A stretch of 64,000 nt of DNA from contig JABDBQ010000001.1 in assembly GCA_013288555.1 (NCBI GenBank), positions 1-64,000 on the forward strand, read 5' to 3'. The notes beneath the pieces were generated by a model, which saw only the letters and a list, made by a program, of their open reading frames with translations, was not told the DNA's origin and did not search any database. Position 1 is the first letter of the stretch, and each line of letters begins with the position of its first letter. Of the stretch, positions 38,990-48,711 are shown piece after piece. Position numbers and translations under genes: made by a program. This DNA comes from Bacteroidota bacterium. Lineage in GTDB: Bacteria; Bacteroidota; Bacteroidia; CAILMK01.

Positions 38990-40789
38990 ATGCAGGAGTT
39001 TTTCAGAAAATACGGGGTACTTTTATTTATCCTTTTTATGGGTTTTGTCGCCTTCAGGCATTATGGCGTCATAACCCCGAAAAACCAGGTGATAAGGGCA
39101 GATGGCAAAGGCTATTATGCCTATCTGCCGGCTGTTTTTGTGTATAATGACAACCAGATGAATTTCCTGTATTACTATGAAGGCAAATATGATCTGCCGG
39201 AGGATTTTGCTGAATTCAGGGCTTACCAGAACGGGAAATATCTTGATAAATACTATGCCGGGCTTGCCATTTTGCAGCTCCCGTTTTTCCTGGCCGCCCA
39301 TGCTATTTCACATATTTGTGGCTTGCCAACGGATGGTTATGCGCCGCTTTATCAGCAGTTTTTTATTTTAGGAAGCCTGTTTTACCTGTTCATGGGTATG
39401 CAGGCGCTCATGTATTTTTTAATCAGGTTAAAAATAAAGCCGTTTCATGCCTGGCTGGCCATGCTGCTCATTTTATTCGGTACCAATTGTTATCATTATG
39501 CCGTGTATGAGCAATGCATGACGCATATCTACAACCTAAGCCTGATGTGCATATTTATATATGGAATGCAAAGGGTATTTTATGATGATTCGAAAAAATG
39601 GATTTTAATTTCTTTGTTTGTATTGGGGCTTATTTTTATTGTCAGGCCTACCAATCTTATCATTGTGTTTTTTATCCCATTTATTGCAGGCAGCTGGTCG
39701 GAGTTAAAATCAGGAATTATTAAAATTTTAAAAAGTCCCAAATTCCTGGTAGGTGGTATGTTGCTGGCAGCCATTCCCGTTTTGATTCAATGTGAGCTAT
39801 GGTACTGGCAAACAGGCCATTTCTATGCATACAGCTATGGTAAAGAGGTAATGGAATGGACCAATCCTAAAATTTATCATATTCTTTTCAGCTATCGCAG
39901 CGGTTGGTTTCTATGGTCTCCTCTGGCTTTTATAGGGATTTGCATGCTTACGTTGTTATACAAAAGCCCGTTTCGGATGTTTTCAATCCTGACTTTTATG
40001 TTTTTCGTTATTTATGTTCTTTCCTGCTGGTGGACACCTGATTATGGATGGCGTTTTGGTTCCAGGGTTTTTATTGATTATTTGTTTGTTGTCGCCATTG
40101 GCTTTGCTTATGCTTTTGATAAGATAAAATCAGCTTATCTCAGGATTGCATTTTCTGTTGTTTGTATTATTGGCTTATTTGTAGCCCAGGTTCAGGCTTA
40201 TCAGTACAGAAAGGAAATAATTACATGGGATAACATGAATGAGACGTTGTACTGGCGGGTTTTTCTGCAAACTGGTAAGGCATACCAGCACTGGCTTAAT
40301 GAAAAAAACTATTATCAGCAGCAAACTATCGTTGAAAACGGTATAGAACAGAGCTTTACAAATGGATTTGAAGAACCCGGGACCTGGAACAGCGATGATA
40401 ACCGAACAAGCTATTTTTCCAGAACGGGTACTTATTCTTATATCATAGATGACAAACATATTTTCAGTCCGGCTTTTAAATATACACTCACAGATTATAT
40501 ATTAAAAAATGACTCAATAGTCCAGGAAAGTGTTTGGTTTTTTGGCCCGCAGCCTGAAAACACACGCCTTGTTATCAGGGTGGATAGAAACGACAAAATG
40601 ATATCCTGGGATGACATGCAGTTCCGCCGTTTTGTAAATGAAAGTGGTACCTGGACCCGCGCGGTTTTTCACTTGCCACTTGCAAAGAATTTAAAAGCCG
40701 GGGATGTTATGTCGTTCTTTGTATACAATGGTGATAGTAAGAACAGGTTTTTCCTGGATGATTTCAGGGTTGATTTTATCCGGAAATAA
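38990..40789 (+). CDS. Polytopic membrane protein, ArnT/GT39-like glycosyltransferase candidate
   Basis: About 10 TMs; start moved from TTG 38981, which lies in the -7 element, to ATG 38990. Confidence 0.7.
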   Translation: MQEFFRKYGVLLFILFMGFVAFRHYGVITPKNQVIRADGKGYYAYLPAVFVYNDNQMNFLYYYEGKYDLPEDFAEFRAYQNGKYLDKYYAGLAILQLPFFLAAHAISHICGLPTDGYAPLYQQFFILGSLFYLFMGMQALMYFLIRLKIKPFHAWLAMLLILFGTNCYHYAVYEQCMTHIYNLSLMCIFIYGMQRVFYDDSKKWILISLFVLGLIFIVRPTNLIIVFFIPFIAGSWSELKSGIIKILKSPKFLVGGMLLAAIPVLIQCELWYWQTGHFYAYSYGKEVMEWTNPKIYHILFSYRSGWFLWSPLAFIGICMLTLLYKSPFRMFSILTFMFFVIYVLSCWWTPDYGWRFGSRVFIDYLFVVAIGFAYAFDKIKSAYLRIAFSVVCIIGLFVAQVQAYQYRKEIITWDNMNETLYWRVFLQTGKAYQHWLNEKNYYQQQTIVENGIEQSFTNGFEEPGTWNSDDNRTSYFSRTGTYSYIIDDKHIFSPAFKYTLTDYILKNDSIVQESVWFFGPQPENTRLVIRVDRNDKMISWDDMQFRRFVNESGTWTRAVFHLPLAKNLKAGDVMSFFVYNGDSKNRFFLDDFRVDFIRK

Positions 40790-40792
40790 GAT

Positions 40793-41623
40793 ATGCACTT
40801 TGAATATTTAGACATATTGCTGGTTATCATTGGTTTTGCAGCCGGCATTATCGGTACATTAATCGGTGCAGGTGGTGGTTTTATTCTCATGCCGGTATTG
40901 ATTCTATTATGGCCCGATAAAAATCGTGAAATCATTACCAGCGTATCACTGGCTGTTGTTTTTGTGAATGCGTTTTCAGGTACTACCGCCTATTTAAAAA
41001 TGAAACGGGTGGATATCAGATCAGGAATCGTCTTTGCAATTGCCACCATTCCGGGCGCTATCATCGGGGCACATACAACACAGTTTATGCCTAAACAGGT
41101 TTTTGATCCCATCTTTGGAAGCCTGATGATCCTTATTTCCGTATTTTTATTTTTCAGGTCCTCACAAATGGGGGAGCAGCTTGCCGAAACCCATGGAGCC
41201 ATAAAGCGGCATATTATTGAAAGTGATGGTACAGAACATTATTTCCGGTTTGACATGTGGAAGGGAATACTGGCAAGTCTTTTTATAGGCTATATATCCA
41301 GTTTTTTTGGCATCGGCGGTGGCATTATTCATGTTCCTGTATTAGTGGGTTTCCTGAATTTTCCTGTGCATATTGCCACAGCTACATCCCATTTTACCCT
41401 TGCAGTTTCTGCCCTGGCAGGCACTATTGAACATATTATTGATGGTACCCTTGATACAGTGGTATGGCAAACTATTTTTATCAGCTTCGGCGTTTTTTTC
41501 GGGGCCAAAATCGGGGCCCGATTATCTAAAAAAGTTCACGGCAGTTTTATTATTAAGGGAGCTGCTATTGCCTTAGGAATTGTCGGTATCCGGATTATTT
41601 TTCTTGACATTATTAAAATGTAA
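40793..41623 (+). CDS. TauE/SafE-family sulfite exporter-like permease
   Basis: GFAAGIIGTLIGAGGGFILMPVLIL; IGYISSFFGIGGGIIHVPVLV duplicated motif. Confidence 0.92.
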   Translation: MHFEYLDILLVIIGFAAGIIGTLIGAGGGFILMPVLILLWPDKNREIITSVSLAVVFVNAFSGTTAYLKMKRVDIRSGIVFAIATIPGAIIGAHTTQFMPKQVFDPIFGSLMILISVFLFFRSSQMGEQLAETHGAIKRHIIESDGTEHYFRFDMWKGILASLFIGYISSFFGIGGGIIHVPVLVGFLNFPVHIATATSHFTLAVSALAGTIEHIIDGTLDTVVWQTIFISFGVFFGAKIGARLSKKVHGSFIIKGAAIALGIVGIRIIFLDIIKM

Positions 41624-41763
41624 ATTTGGGCTTATCAGATCAACCGGCAGAGATAGAGAGCCTCATTATTATCTTTTATTGATATAAAAAGTACATCAAT
41701 CCATTTTTCTCCAGTCTTTTTTTGTAAAAAAACTTATCGTTCTTTGCACCATATATTAAATCT

Positions 41764-42627
41764 ATGAAAGGTATTATTCTGGCCGGGGGATCCGGTACTC
41801 GGTTACATCCACTTACCATTGCCATGAGCAAGCAAATGATGCCTGTTTATGATAAACCGATGATCTATTATCCCCTGTCCGTTTTAATGATGGCTGGTAT
41901 TAAGGATGTACTGATTATTTCAACGCCTATGGATCTGCCGAATTTCAAACGTCTGCTTGGAGATGGTTCCCAGATCGGCTGTCATTTTGAATATGCGGAA
42001 CAGGCCGTGCCAAATGGCCTTGCACAGGCTTTTGTAATAGGGAAGGATTTTATCGGAAAGGATAGCGTGGCACTCGTTTTGGGTGATAATATTTTTTTCG
42101 GGGAAGCCCTGGGCGGCTCCCTCCGGCAATGTATTGATCCTGAAGGTGGGATCATTTTTGCATACCCGGTTGGCGATCCGGAACGTTATGGTGTTGTGGA
42201 ATTTGATACAGATATGAAGGCAATAAGTATTGAGGAAAAGCCAAAAGAGCCTAAATCTTCTTATGCTGTTCCGGGATTATACTTTTATGACAATGATGTT
42301 GTGGAGATTGCCGCAAATTTATCGCCATCTGCAAGAGGAGAATATGAAATTACAGATGTGAATCGGATCTATCTTGAAAGAGAAAGACTCAATGTTAAAA
42401 TTCTCTCCAGAGGTACTGCCTGGCTTGATACAGGAACTTTTGAATCATTGATGCAGGCAAGCCAGTATGTACAGGTTATAGAGAACCGCCAGGGACTAAA
42501 AATCGGTTGTATTGAGGAAATTGCATACCGGCAAGGATTTATAGACGAGGAAAAACTCAGGAATATTGCCGGGGCTCTTCTGAAAAGCGGGTACGGTCAA
42601 TATTTACTCAATCTCCTCAAAAACTAG
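41764..42627 (+). CDS. rfbA: Glucose-1-phosphate thymidylyltransferase
   Basis: [39 protein letters not shown]. Confidence 0.97.
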   Translation: MKGIILAGGSGTRLHPLTIAMSKQMMPVYDKPMIYYPLSVLMMAGIKDVLIISTPMDLPNFKRLLGDGSQIGCHFEYAEQAVPNGLAQAFVIGKDFIGKDSVALVLGDNIFFGEALGGSLRQCIDPEGGIIFAYPVGDPERYGVVEFDTDMKAISIEEKPKEPKSSYAVPGLYFYDNDVVEIAANLSPSARGEYEITDVNRIYLERERLNVKILSRGTAWLDTGTFESLMQASQYVQVIENRQGLKIGCIEEIAYRQGFIDEEKLRNIAGALLKSGYGQYLLNLLKN

Positions 42628-42688
42628 GTTCCTCGATAAAATTCATAATTGCTATCGCGAGCCTTGGGGTTCGTAATTCAAAATTCGT

Positions 42689-42727
42689 AATTGAATTTAA
42701 GCTCAGTTTTGCCGCAAAATTAAAATT
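42689..42727 (+). repeat. Promoter/leader duplication, copy 1
   Basis: aattgaatttaagctcagttttgccgcaaaattaaaatt; -7 reads CAGTTTTG. Confidence 0.9.
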
Positions 42728-42822
42728 GTCCGTGGTCGGTGCCCTCACCGACTGTCCGTGGTCGATGTCCTCACCGACCACCTTGTCCGTGGTCGGTGTC
42801 CTCACCGACCACCTTAACTAAA
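42727..42822. repeat. Array of three REP-like hairpin units
   Basis: gtccgtggtcggtgccctcaccgac / gtccgtggtcgatgtcctcaccgaccac / gtccgtggtcggtgtcctcaccgaccac. Confidence 0.92.
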
Positions 42823-42856
42823 CCAATTGATTCATAATTCCAGTTCCGGCGCTCCT

Positions 42857-42896
42857 AATTGAATTTTAAGCTTAGTTTTGCCGCAAAATTAAAATT
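42857..42896 (+). promoter_or_regulatory. Promoter/leader duplication, copy 2, ending at the pfkB-type ATG
   Basis: aattgaattttaagcttagttttgccgcaaaattaaaatt; -7 TAGTTTTG at 42873-42880. Confidence 0.75.
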
Positions 42897-43811
42897 ATGA
42901 GTCTTGTTATAGTTGGTTCCATGGCATTCGATGAAATAGATTCGCCTTTTGGAAATTCGGGAAGGGTAATAGGGGGTTCTGCAACTTATAGCAGTATATC
43001 GGCTTCCTATTTTGCTTCTGACATAAAAGTGGTTTCAGTTGTTGGAGAAGATTTCCCTGAAGACGCTATGGCAATGCTTCGGGAAAAGAATATCAATCTT
43101 GAAGGCGTAGACATAAAAAAAGGCCGGAAAAGCTTTTTCTGGCATGGCAGATATCATAATGATCTCAATTCAAGAGATACATTGGTAACCGAATTGAATG
43201 TGTTGGGAGATTTTAACCCGGTACTCCCGGAAAGTTTTAAGAATACAGATTTTTTATTCCTTGGCAACCTGAGTCCGGATGTCCAGTTATCCGTAATTGC
43301 ACAAACTACCAAACGCCCGAAACTGGTAGCCATGGATACTATGAATTTCTGGATGGACATTGCCCTGGATGCACTCAAAAATACTTTAAAAGAAATAGAT
43401 CTTCTGATTATTAATGATGAAGAAGCCCGCCAACTTTCCGGTCAGTATTCCCTGGTGAAAGCAGCACGATTGATAAGAGAAATGGGGCCGAAATTCCTGA
43501 TCATCAAAAAAGGGGAACATGGTGCTCTTTTATTCCATAAAGACGAAATATTCTTTGCCCCTGCACTGCCTCTGGAAGAGGTTTTCGACCCAACCGGAGC
43601 CGGTGATACATTTGCGGGCGGCTTTATGGGTTATATCGCTCATACAGGTGATATCACTTTTGAGAATATGAAGAGGGCTGTTATTTACGGCAGCGCAGCA
43701 GCTTCATTTTGCGTAGAAAAATTTGGCACCAAAAGACTGGAAGAATTAACCGGCCCTGAGATTACGGAACGGGTACAAAAATTCGTGAAACTGGTTGATT
43801 TTAAGGTTTGA
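42897..43811 (+). CDS. PfkB-family carbohydrate kinase
   Basis: GGSATYSSISASYF; FDPTGAGDTFAGGFMGY signature. Confidence 0.95.
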   Translation: MSLVIVGSMAFDEIDSPFGNSGRVIGGSATYSSISASYFASDIKVVSVVGEDFPEDAMAMLREKNINLEGVDIKKGRKSFFWHGRYHNDLNSRDTLVTELNVLGDFNPVLPESFKNTDFLFLGNLSPDVQLSVIAQTTKRPKLVAMDTMNFWMDIALDALKNTLKEIDLLIINDEEARQLSGQYSLVKAARLIREMGPKFLIIKKGEHGALLFHKDEIFFAPALPLEEVFDPTGAGDTFAGGFMGYIAHTGDITFENMKRAVIYGSAAASFCVEKFGTKRLEELTGPEITERVQKFVKLVDFKV

Positions 43812-43831
43812 AAAATAAGTAATAAAAAAAT

Positions 43832-43856
43832 GCTCATTGATTCAAAATCAATGAGC
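43832..43856. terminator. Bidirectional terminator hairpin
   Basis: gctcattgatt-caa-aatcaatgagc between convergent genes. Confidence 0.85.
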
Positions 43857-43888
43857 GTTCCCTTTATCTACTGAAAATCGGATTTGTC

Positions 43889-46800
43889 TTACATCTTAAC
43901 CAGGTGCTTTGATACAAATTGGTCATCTTTAATAAATTGCAGCAGGTACATTCCCTGGGTTAAATGATATTTTTCTGCATCAATTTCAATTTTATAATTC
44001 CCGGCAACATCCGTTTCATCGGCAATTATTCCAATCTGCCTTCCCGTTAAATCAAATAGGACAATCCTTATTTTTCCTGTATTTACAAGACTATATTGAA
44101 CGGAGGTTGTTGATTGAAATGGATTTGGGAAAAGTTCGATATTGAAATCATTTTCCGGGCTCTCCTCAATACCAGAGACTGTTACATTTATTGTAGAATC
44201 CATAGCAAATGAGCAACCGTTAGTGCTTGTTACTGTGAGTTTTACCGAATATGGGTTATTATGCGCATAGATGTGCTTCGCCAAGTGCCCTGAAGCCGTG
44301 TCACCATCGCCGAGATTCCAGTAATAAGCTTTGTAATTCAGACTGCTGTCCTGGGCATGCAAGTAAGTGGTTTTGCCTGAAAATGTTGCTTTCCAATTTG
44401 CATTAGGCAATGGCACAGTGGTTATTTTTACGGAATTTGTTTTGGAGCAACCTGTTGCATTATTTGTTTCAGTAAGGTAATAAATGGTTGTCTGTGTTGG
44501 GTTTACCTGTGGATTGTCTGAGTTTGATATAAAACCCGGGGGTATGGAAACCCATGAGAATGAATCAGGTGCAGAAGAGGTGTCCCCGATATTAATGCTT
44601 GAGCCTGCACAGATTGACTTTGAAGGCCCTGTTAAAGCTGGAGGGACTGGATTTACGAATATTACGACTGTGTCGTTTGCAATACAGTTGGATGCATTGT
44701 CAGTAACCTGCAGATAATATATTGTGGTTTTAGATGGACTTACGACAGGATTACCTGTTGCATTTGTAAATCCTGGTGGGTTTGAAGACCAGGAATAACT
44801 TTTGCCCGTAACAGGTTTGGAGCCCAGCGTATCAGTTGTGCCCTGGCAAATGGCTTTATCGGTTCCGGCATTGGCTGAAACGGAATTTACTACCACGATG
44901 ACAGAATCTTTTCTGGAACAGCCTGTGGCTGATATGGTTTCCAACAGATAATATTTAGTGCTTACCAAAGGAATTGTTGTAGGATAGCTGCTGTTTGAGC
45001 TAAATCCTTTGGGAACAGATGACCATGAATAAGTATGCCCCGTAGTTGCATTTGTACCCAATTGTACAATATTCCCAAGGCAGATATTCTGCGTTCCACC
45101 GTTATAGGCAACCGGCTGAGGATTGGTGGTAATAATGACGGTATCCGTTTTTGTGCATCCGGTGGCCGTAATGGTTTCAGTAAGTATGTAATCAGCAGTT
45201 CCTGTTGGAATCACTGTCGGGTTGCTGGAAGTTCCGGTGTATCCTGCAGGTTTTGATTTCCAGGAATAGATATCGCCAGTCACTGCTTTCGATCCGATAG
45301 ATACATTGGTTCCGGCACATACAGTCTGATTAGGCCCTGTGGCTGCCGCAGGTAATGGGTTAAAGCTGACGGTGACGGTATCTCCGGCGATACATCCCGT
45401 AGATGTTGTCTGATCAGAAAAATAATAGCTTGTGACAACAATTGGACTCACTGTGGGGTTGCTCTTGGTACTGGTAAATCCTGACGGTGATGAAGTCCAG
45501 CTATATAAATGACCCGAAACAGCACTTATACCAATGCCGACTGATCCATTCGGACATATTTTCTGGTTGCCTCCTGCGCTTGACCTGGCTTCAGGGTTTA
45601 CATAGATCGTTGTGTGGCCATAACCAAGACATCCGGTTGCACTGTCTATTTCTGTTTCATAATATACGGTTGATACTTTTGGGCTCACAGTAGGATTGCT
45701 GATACCAGCCGTAAAAGTGCCCGGCACAGATGACCAGGAATATAAATGGCCGGGGAATGGTTTTAAGCCAAGGGTAAAACTGGCACCGTAGCATATAGTA
45801 TCTTTACCCCCTGATTTGGGCGTAGGAATCTGGCCAACGGTTACAAAGGCAGAATCTTTTGCGGCACAACCTCCTGAAAATGTTGTTTCCGTAAGATAAT
45901 ATTTTCTTGAACTCTTCGGAGTTACCGACGGATTGGCTGAGTTCGAACTAAATCCGGCAGAATCGGATGTCCAGCTGAATGATACGCCTGTAGGAACACT
46001 GCTTGGGCCGAGCAACACGCTATTCCCGGAGCAAACTGTTTTAGGTCCTCCCGCGTCCACTTTAGGATAAGCCACAAAAATTACCTTGGTAATTAAAGTA
46101 TCATTTGTCGGCATGGAATCAACAACCCCGTTTGGTTTTGAAGTCCATACTTTAAAGGTATCGGTGCCCCCTGCAAAGGTAAGCGTAGCCAGTTTAACTG
46201 GTACAATGCTGTCAGGTGATAATGTCCCTGACCAGCTGATCGGAGTTTGAACCTTACCGTTCAGAGACCAGCCAATGGTGGCAGAAGTTAAATTCTTTGT
46301 CCCAAAATTTTCAAGCATGGCCGTGATGGATTGTTTTCCTGCACAGGACCCCGATGGCATAATGGCTATTCCGGCATCGTTGGCTAAGCTTTTAAAATAG
46401 AACCCGGCCAGAAAAGCATCATTATTGCCCGAAGAGTAACCGGAGCTATAGCCGCCGGAGGTAGCTATACCCGAAGTACTGGTTGTATTTCCTGAAATAT
46501 AAGTATTGCCATTGGCGTCAGCATGAATATCGTAGCCAACATCTGTGCCAGAACCGCCATAATAAGAACCGTACATAAGATTGCCTGCTGGGGAAAATTT
46601 GCTTAAAAAAGCATTTTGTGTTCCTGCCAAAGAAGTTAAATAGGCTTTGGGGGTGGCGATTCCTGTAGTGCTGTTTGTATATCCTGTGACAAAAATACTT
46701 CCCGTTGGATCCGTTGCCAGGTTAAGCCCCACGTCTGTTCCGCCACCGCCGTAGTACGTACTCCATATCATGGTACCCGTGGGTGAAAATTTCGATAAAA

Positions 46801-48586
46801 AGGAATTGGTTGAACCATTTAGCGTGGGCTGATACGGTATATTTGATGTTATTCCTTTACTGCTTGCTGTCTGTCCATTCACATATATATTGCCAAACTG
46901 ATCCGTAACGTCACCCCATGTGAATTCATAAGCAGTACCTCCCTGATAGGTAGCCCAGTTCAGGCTGCCTGATGGAGAGAAACTGGCGACAAACCCATCA
47001 TTATTGCCTCCAAATTTTGGTTGCCAAGCATTAGCAGTAGCAATGGCGCTGCTGCTGGACGTGCCACCCACCATTATGACATTCCCATTATGATCCGTAG
47101 CAAGATTATTTGGACTTTCGGTTCCACTGCCTCCATAATAGGTACTCCATTTCAATTGCCCGGAAGAATCATATTTGGCAAGCCCGGCATCCTGGCTTCC
47201 GCCGTATGACGTCTGGTACGCACCGGTAGTTGCAATTCCGGAACTGCTGCTGACCCATGCTGTAATGAATACATTTGCTGAAAGATCAGTCGCGAGAAAT
47301 AATGACTGGTCATTTCCGGTTCCACCATAATAGGTGGCCCAGATTCTTGAACCATCATATCTGAATTTTACAACATAACCATTATAACTGGCAGAGCCAC
47401 TTCCTCCTATTAAAGATTGATATGCGCCGGAAGTCGCTATGCCTGAAGTGCTTGAGGTTGCACCGGTCATGTAGATATTCCCTAGTATATCGTTACTCAA
47501 TCCCCACCCATCATTATATCCATTGCCGCCATAATAGGTACACCATTGCAGTCCACCGCCTGAAGAAAATTTAGCCAGAAAGGCATCATAAGTTCCATAA
47601 CTTGTTTGGAAAGCACCCGATGTGGAAATGTTTGATGTCGGAGATGTTGATGGGCCACACATTAATACATTCCCGCTATTATCTGTCCATACTGCTTCGC
47701 CATAATTTCTTGTTCCTCCGCCCAGGTAGGTGCCCCAGCTCAGGGTTGGGTCTATGGTAAGTGTTTGGCTATGATCGTATTCAGTAACCCGGAATGAAAC
47801 CGTATTATTGCTTTTCACAAAACTGCTCGGGATAATTGTTTTGCCGGGAAGATAAGAAACCGGTTTGCTGTCGGTCATGTCAATCATTTCGTTCACATAA
47901 TGCAGCCCTCCATCAGCCAGGCTTTCCAGGGTTTGTAGCCCGTTCCACTGCAACTGAATATCGTTCACTTTACCACCGGGGCGAACCACAAATTCATATT
48001 CTACAGCACCGCTAATCGCATGCAACTGCAAATCGATATAAGGGTAGATATTCTGGTAAACAATTGTCTTATAAGTATGTACCTTGTTAATACCTGATTC
48101 TGGTGTATAAGACGTATAATAATTCTCGTAATAGGCTTGCTGGTCCTGTCCGGTAATCAATGCACTCAGGTCTGCATTTTCAAGAACCATATCCGTACGG
48201 CTCGTCACAGTTTTTAATTTTCCATTTGAAACCATATCTTCCATCCATCGTCTCCGCTCCAGGGCATTCTGAGGGTTTTGTGGCATTTGTATCGGATCAA
48301 CATCCTGTCCGTTGGCATCCACAAATTTTTTGAAAACAAAACTGATCATTCCCGGTCTGCAATAAATTTCAGGCCCGCCATCATGACTGTAGTATTTGAT
48401 ATCAGCATGGCTTTGTCCATTGGCATCTGCGAGTTGTCCTTTATTTTCCACAAAGCTCCAGTTATTATGATTAATGAGCTGCTGTGCGGAAGGTTTGATG
48501 ACTTGTGCGCGGGTTGAAAATAAAAATCCGGAACCCGTTAAAATTAATATTGAAAACAACAGGGAACTTAGGTTGAAATGTTTCAT
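43889..48586 (-). CDS. Giant secreted adhesin-like protein: SBBP propeller, seven Ig-like modules, PKD, T9SS sorting domain (start trimmed to MKHFNLSSLLFS)
   Basis: Paralog of 23747..28444; C-term IELFPNPFQSTTSVQYSLVNTG...FVSKHLVKM. Confidence 0.92.
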   Translation of the reverse strand: MKHFNLSSLLFSILILTGSGFLFSTRAQVIKPSAQQLINHNNWSFVENKGQLADANGQSHADIKYYSHDGGPEIYCRPGMISFVFKKFVDANGQDVDPIQMPQNPQNALERRRWMEDMVSNGKLKTVTSRTDMVLENADLSALITGQDQQAYYENYYTSYTPESGINKVHTYKTIVYQNIYPYIDLQLHAISGAVEYEFVVRPGGKVNDIQLQWNGLQTLESLADGGLHYVNEMIDMTDSKPVSYLPGKTIIPSSFVKSNNTVSFRVTEYDHSQTLTIDPTLSWGTYLGGGTRNYGEAVWTDNSGNVLMCGPSTSPTSNISTSGAFQTSYGTYDAFLAKFSSGGGLQWCTYYGGNGYNDGWGLSNDILGNIYMTGATSSTSGIATSGAYQSLIGGSGSASYNGYVVKFRYDGSRIWATYYGGTGNDQSLFLATDLSANVFITAWVSSSSGIATTGAYQTSYGGSQDAGLAKYDSSGQLKWSTYYGGSGTESPNNLATDHNGNVIMVGGTSSSSAIATANAWQPKFGGNNDGFVASFSPSGSLNWATYQGGTAYEFTWGDVTDQFGNIYVNGQTASSKGITSNIPYQPTLNGSTNSFLSKFSPTGTMIWSTYYGGGGTDVGLNLATDPTGSIFVTGYTNSTTGIATPKAYLTSLAGTQNAFLSKFSPAGNLMYGSYYGGSGTDVGYDIHADANGNTYISGNTTSTSGIATSGGYSSGYSSGNNDAFLAGFYFKSLANDAGIAIMPSGSCAGKQSITAMLENFGTKNLTSATIGWSLNGKVQTPISWSGTLSPDSIVPVKLATLTFAGGTDTFKVWTSKPNGVVDSMPTNDTLITKVIFVAYPKVDAGGPKTVCSGNSVLLGPSSVPTGVSFSWTSDSAGFSSNSANPSVTPKSSRKYYLTETTFSGGCAAKDSAFVTVGQIPTPKSGGKDTICYGASFTLGLKPFPGHLYSWSSVPGTFTAGISNPTVSPKVSTVYYETEIDSATGCLGYGHTTIYVNPEARSSAGGNQKICPNGSVGIGISAVSGHLYSWTSSPSGFTSTKSNPTVSPIVVTSYYFSDQTTSTGCIAGDTVTVSFNPLPAAATGPNQTVCAGTNVSIGSKAVTGDIYSWKSKPAGYTGTSSNPTVIPTGTADYILTETITATGCTKTDTVIITTNPQPVAYNGGTQNICLGNIVQLGTNATTGHTYSWSSVPKGFSSNSSYPTTIPLVSTKYYLLETISATGCSRKDSVIVVVNSVSANAGTDKAICQGTTDTLGSKPVTGKSYSWSSNPPGFTNATGNPVVSPSKTTIYYLQVTDNASNCIANDTVVIFVNPVPPALTGPSKSICAGSSINIGDTSSAPDSFSWVSIPPGFISNSDNPQVNPTQTTIYYLTETNNATGCSKTNSVKITTVPLPNANWKATFSGKTTYLHAQDSSLNYKAYYWNLGDGDTASGHLAKHIYAHNNPYSVKLTVTSTNGCSFAMDSTINVTVSGIEESPENDFNIELFPNPFQSTTSVQYSLVNTGKIRIVLFDLTGRQIGIIADETDVAGNYKIEIDAEKYHLTQGMYLLQFIKDDQFVSKHLVKM
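44405..46075 (-). repeat. Seven Ig/PKD-like modules (approximate bounds)
   Basis: GGPKTVCSGN / GGKDTICYGA / GGNQKICPNG / GPNQTVCAGT / GGTQNICLGN / GTDKAICQGT / GPSKSICAGS. Confidence 0.85.
46390..47770 (-). repeat. Seven SBBP units (approximate bounds)
   Basis: (S/A)TYYGGSGTD...LATD..GN.F.TG repeated 7 times. Confidence 0.85.
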
Positions 48587-48711
48587 AATGAGTTGTTTTA
48601 AAAACCAAATATAGCAAATATTCGATACGAGGTATCTCCAAATGGCAACTTTTTTAAATGGTTTCACAGCATTACGCCATAGACTGGGATAATTTTGAGA
48701 ACTTTGCGGAT

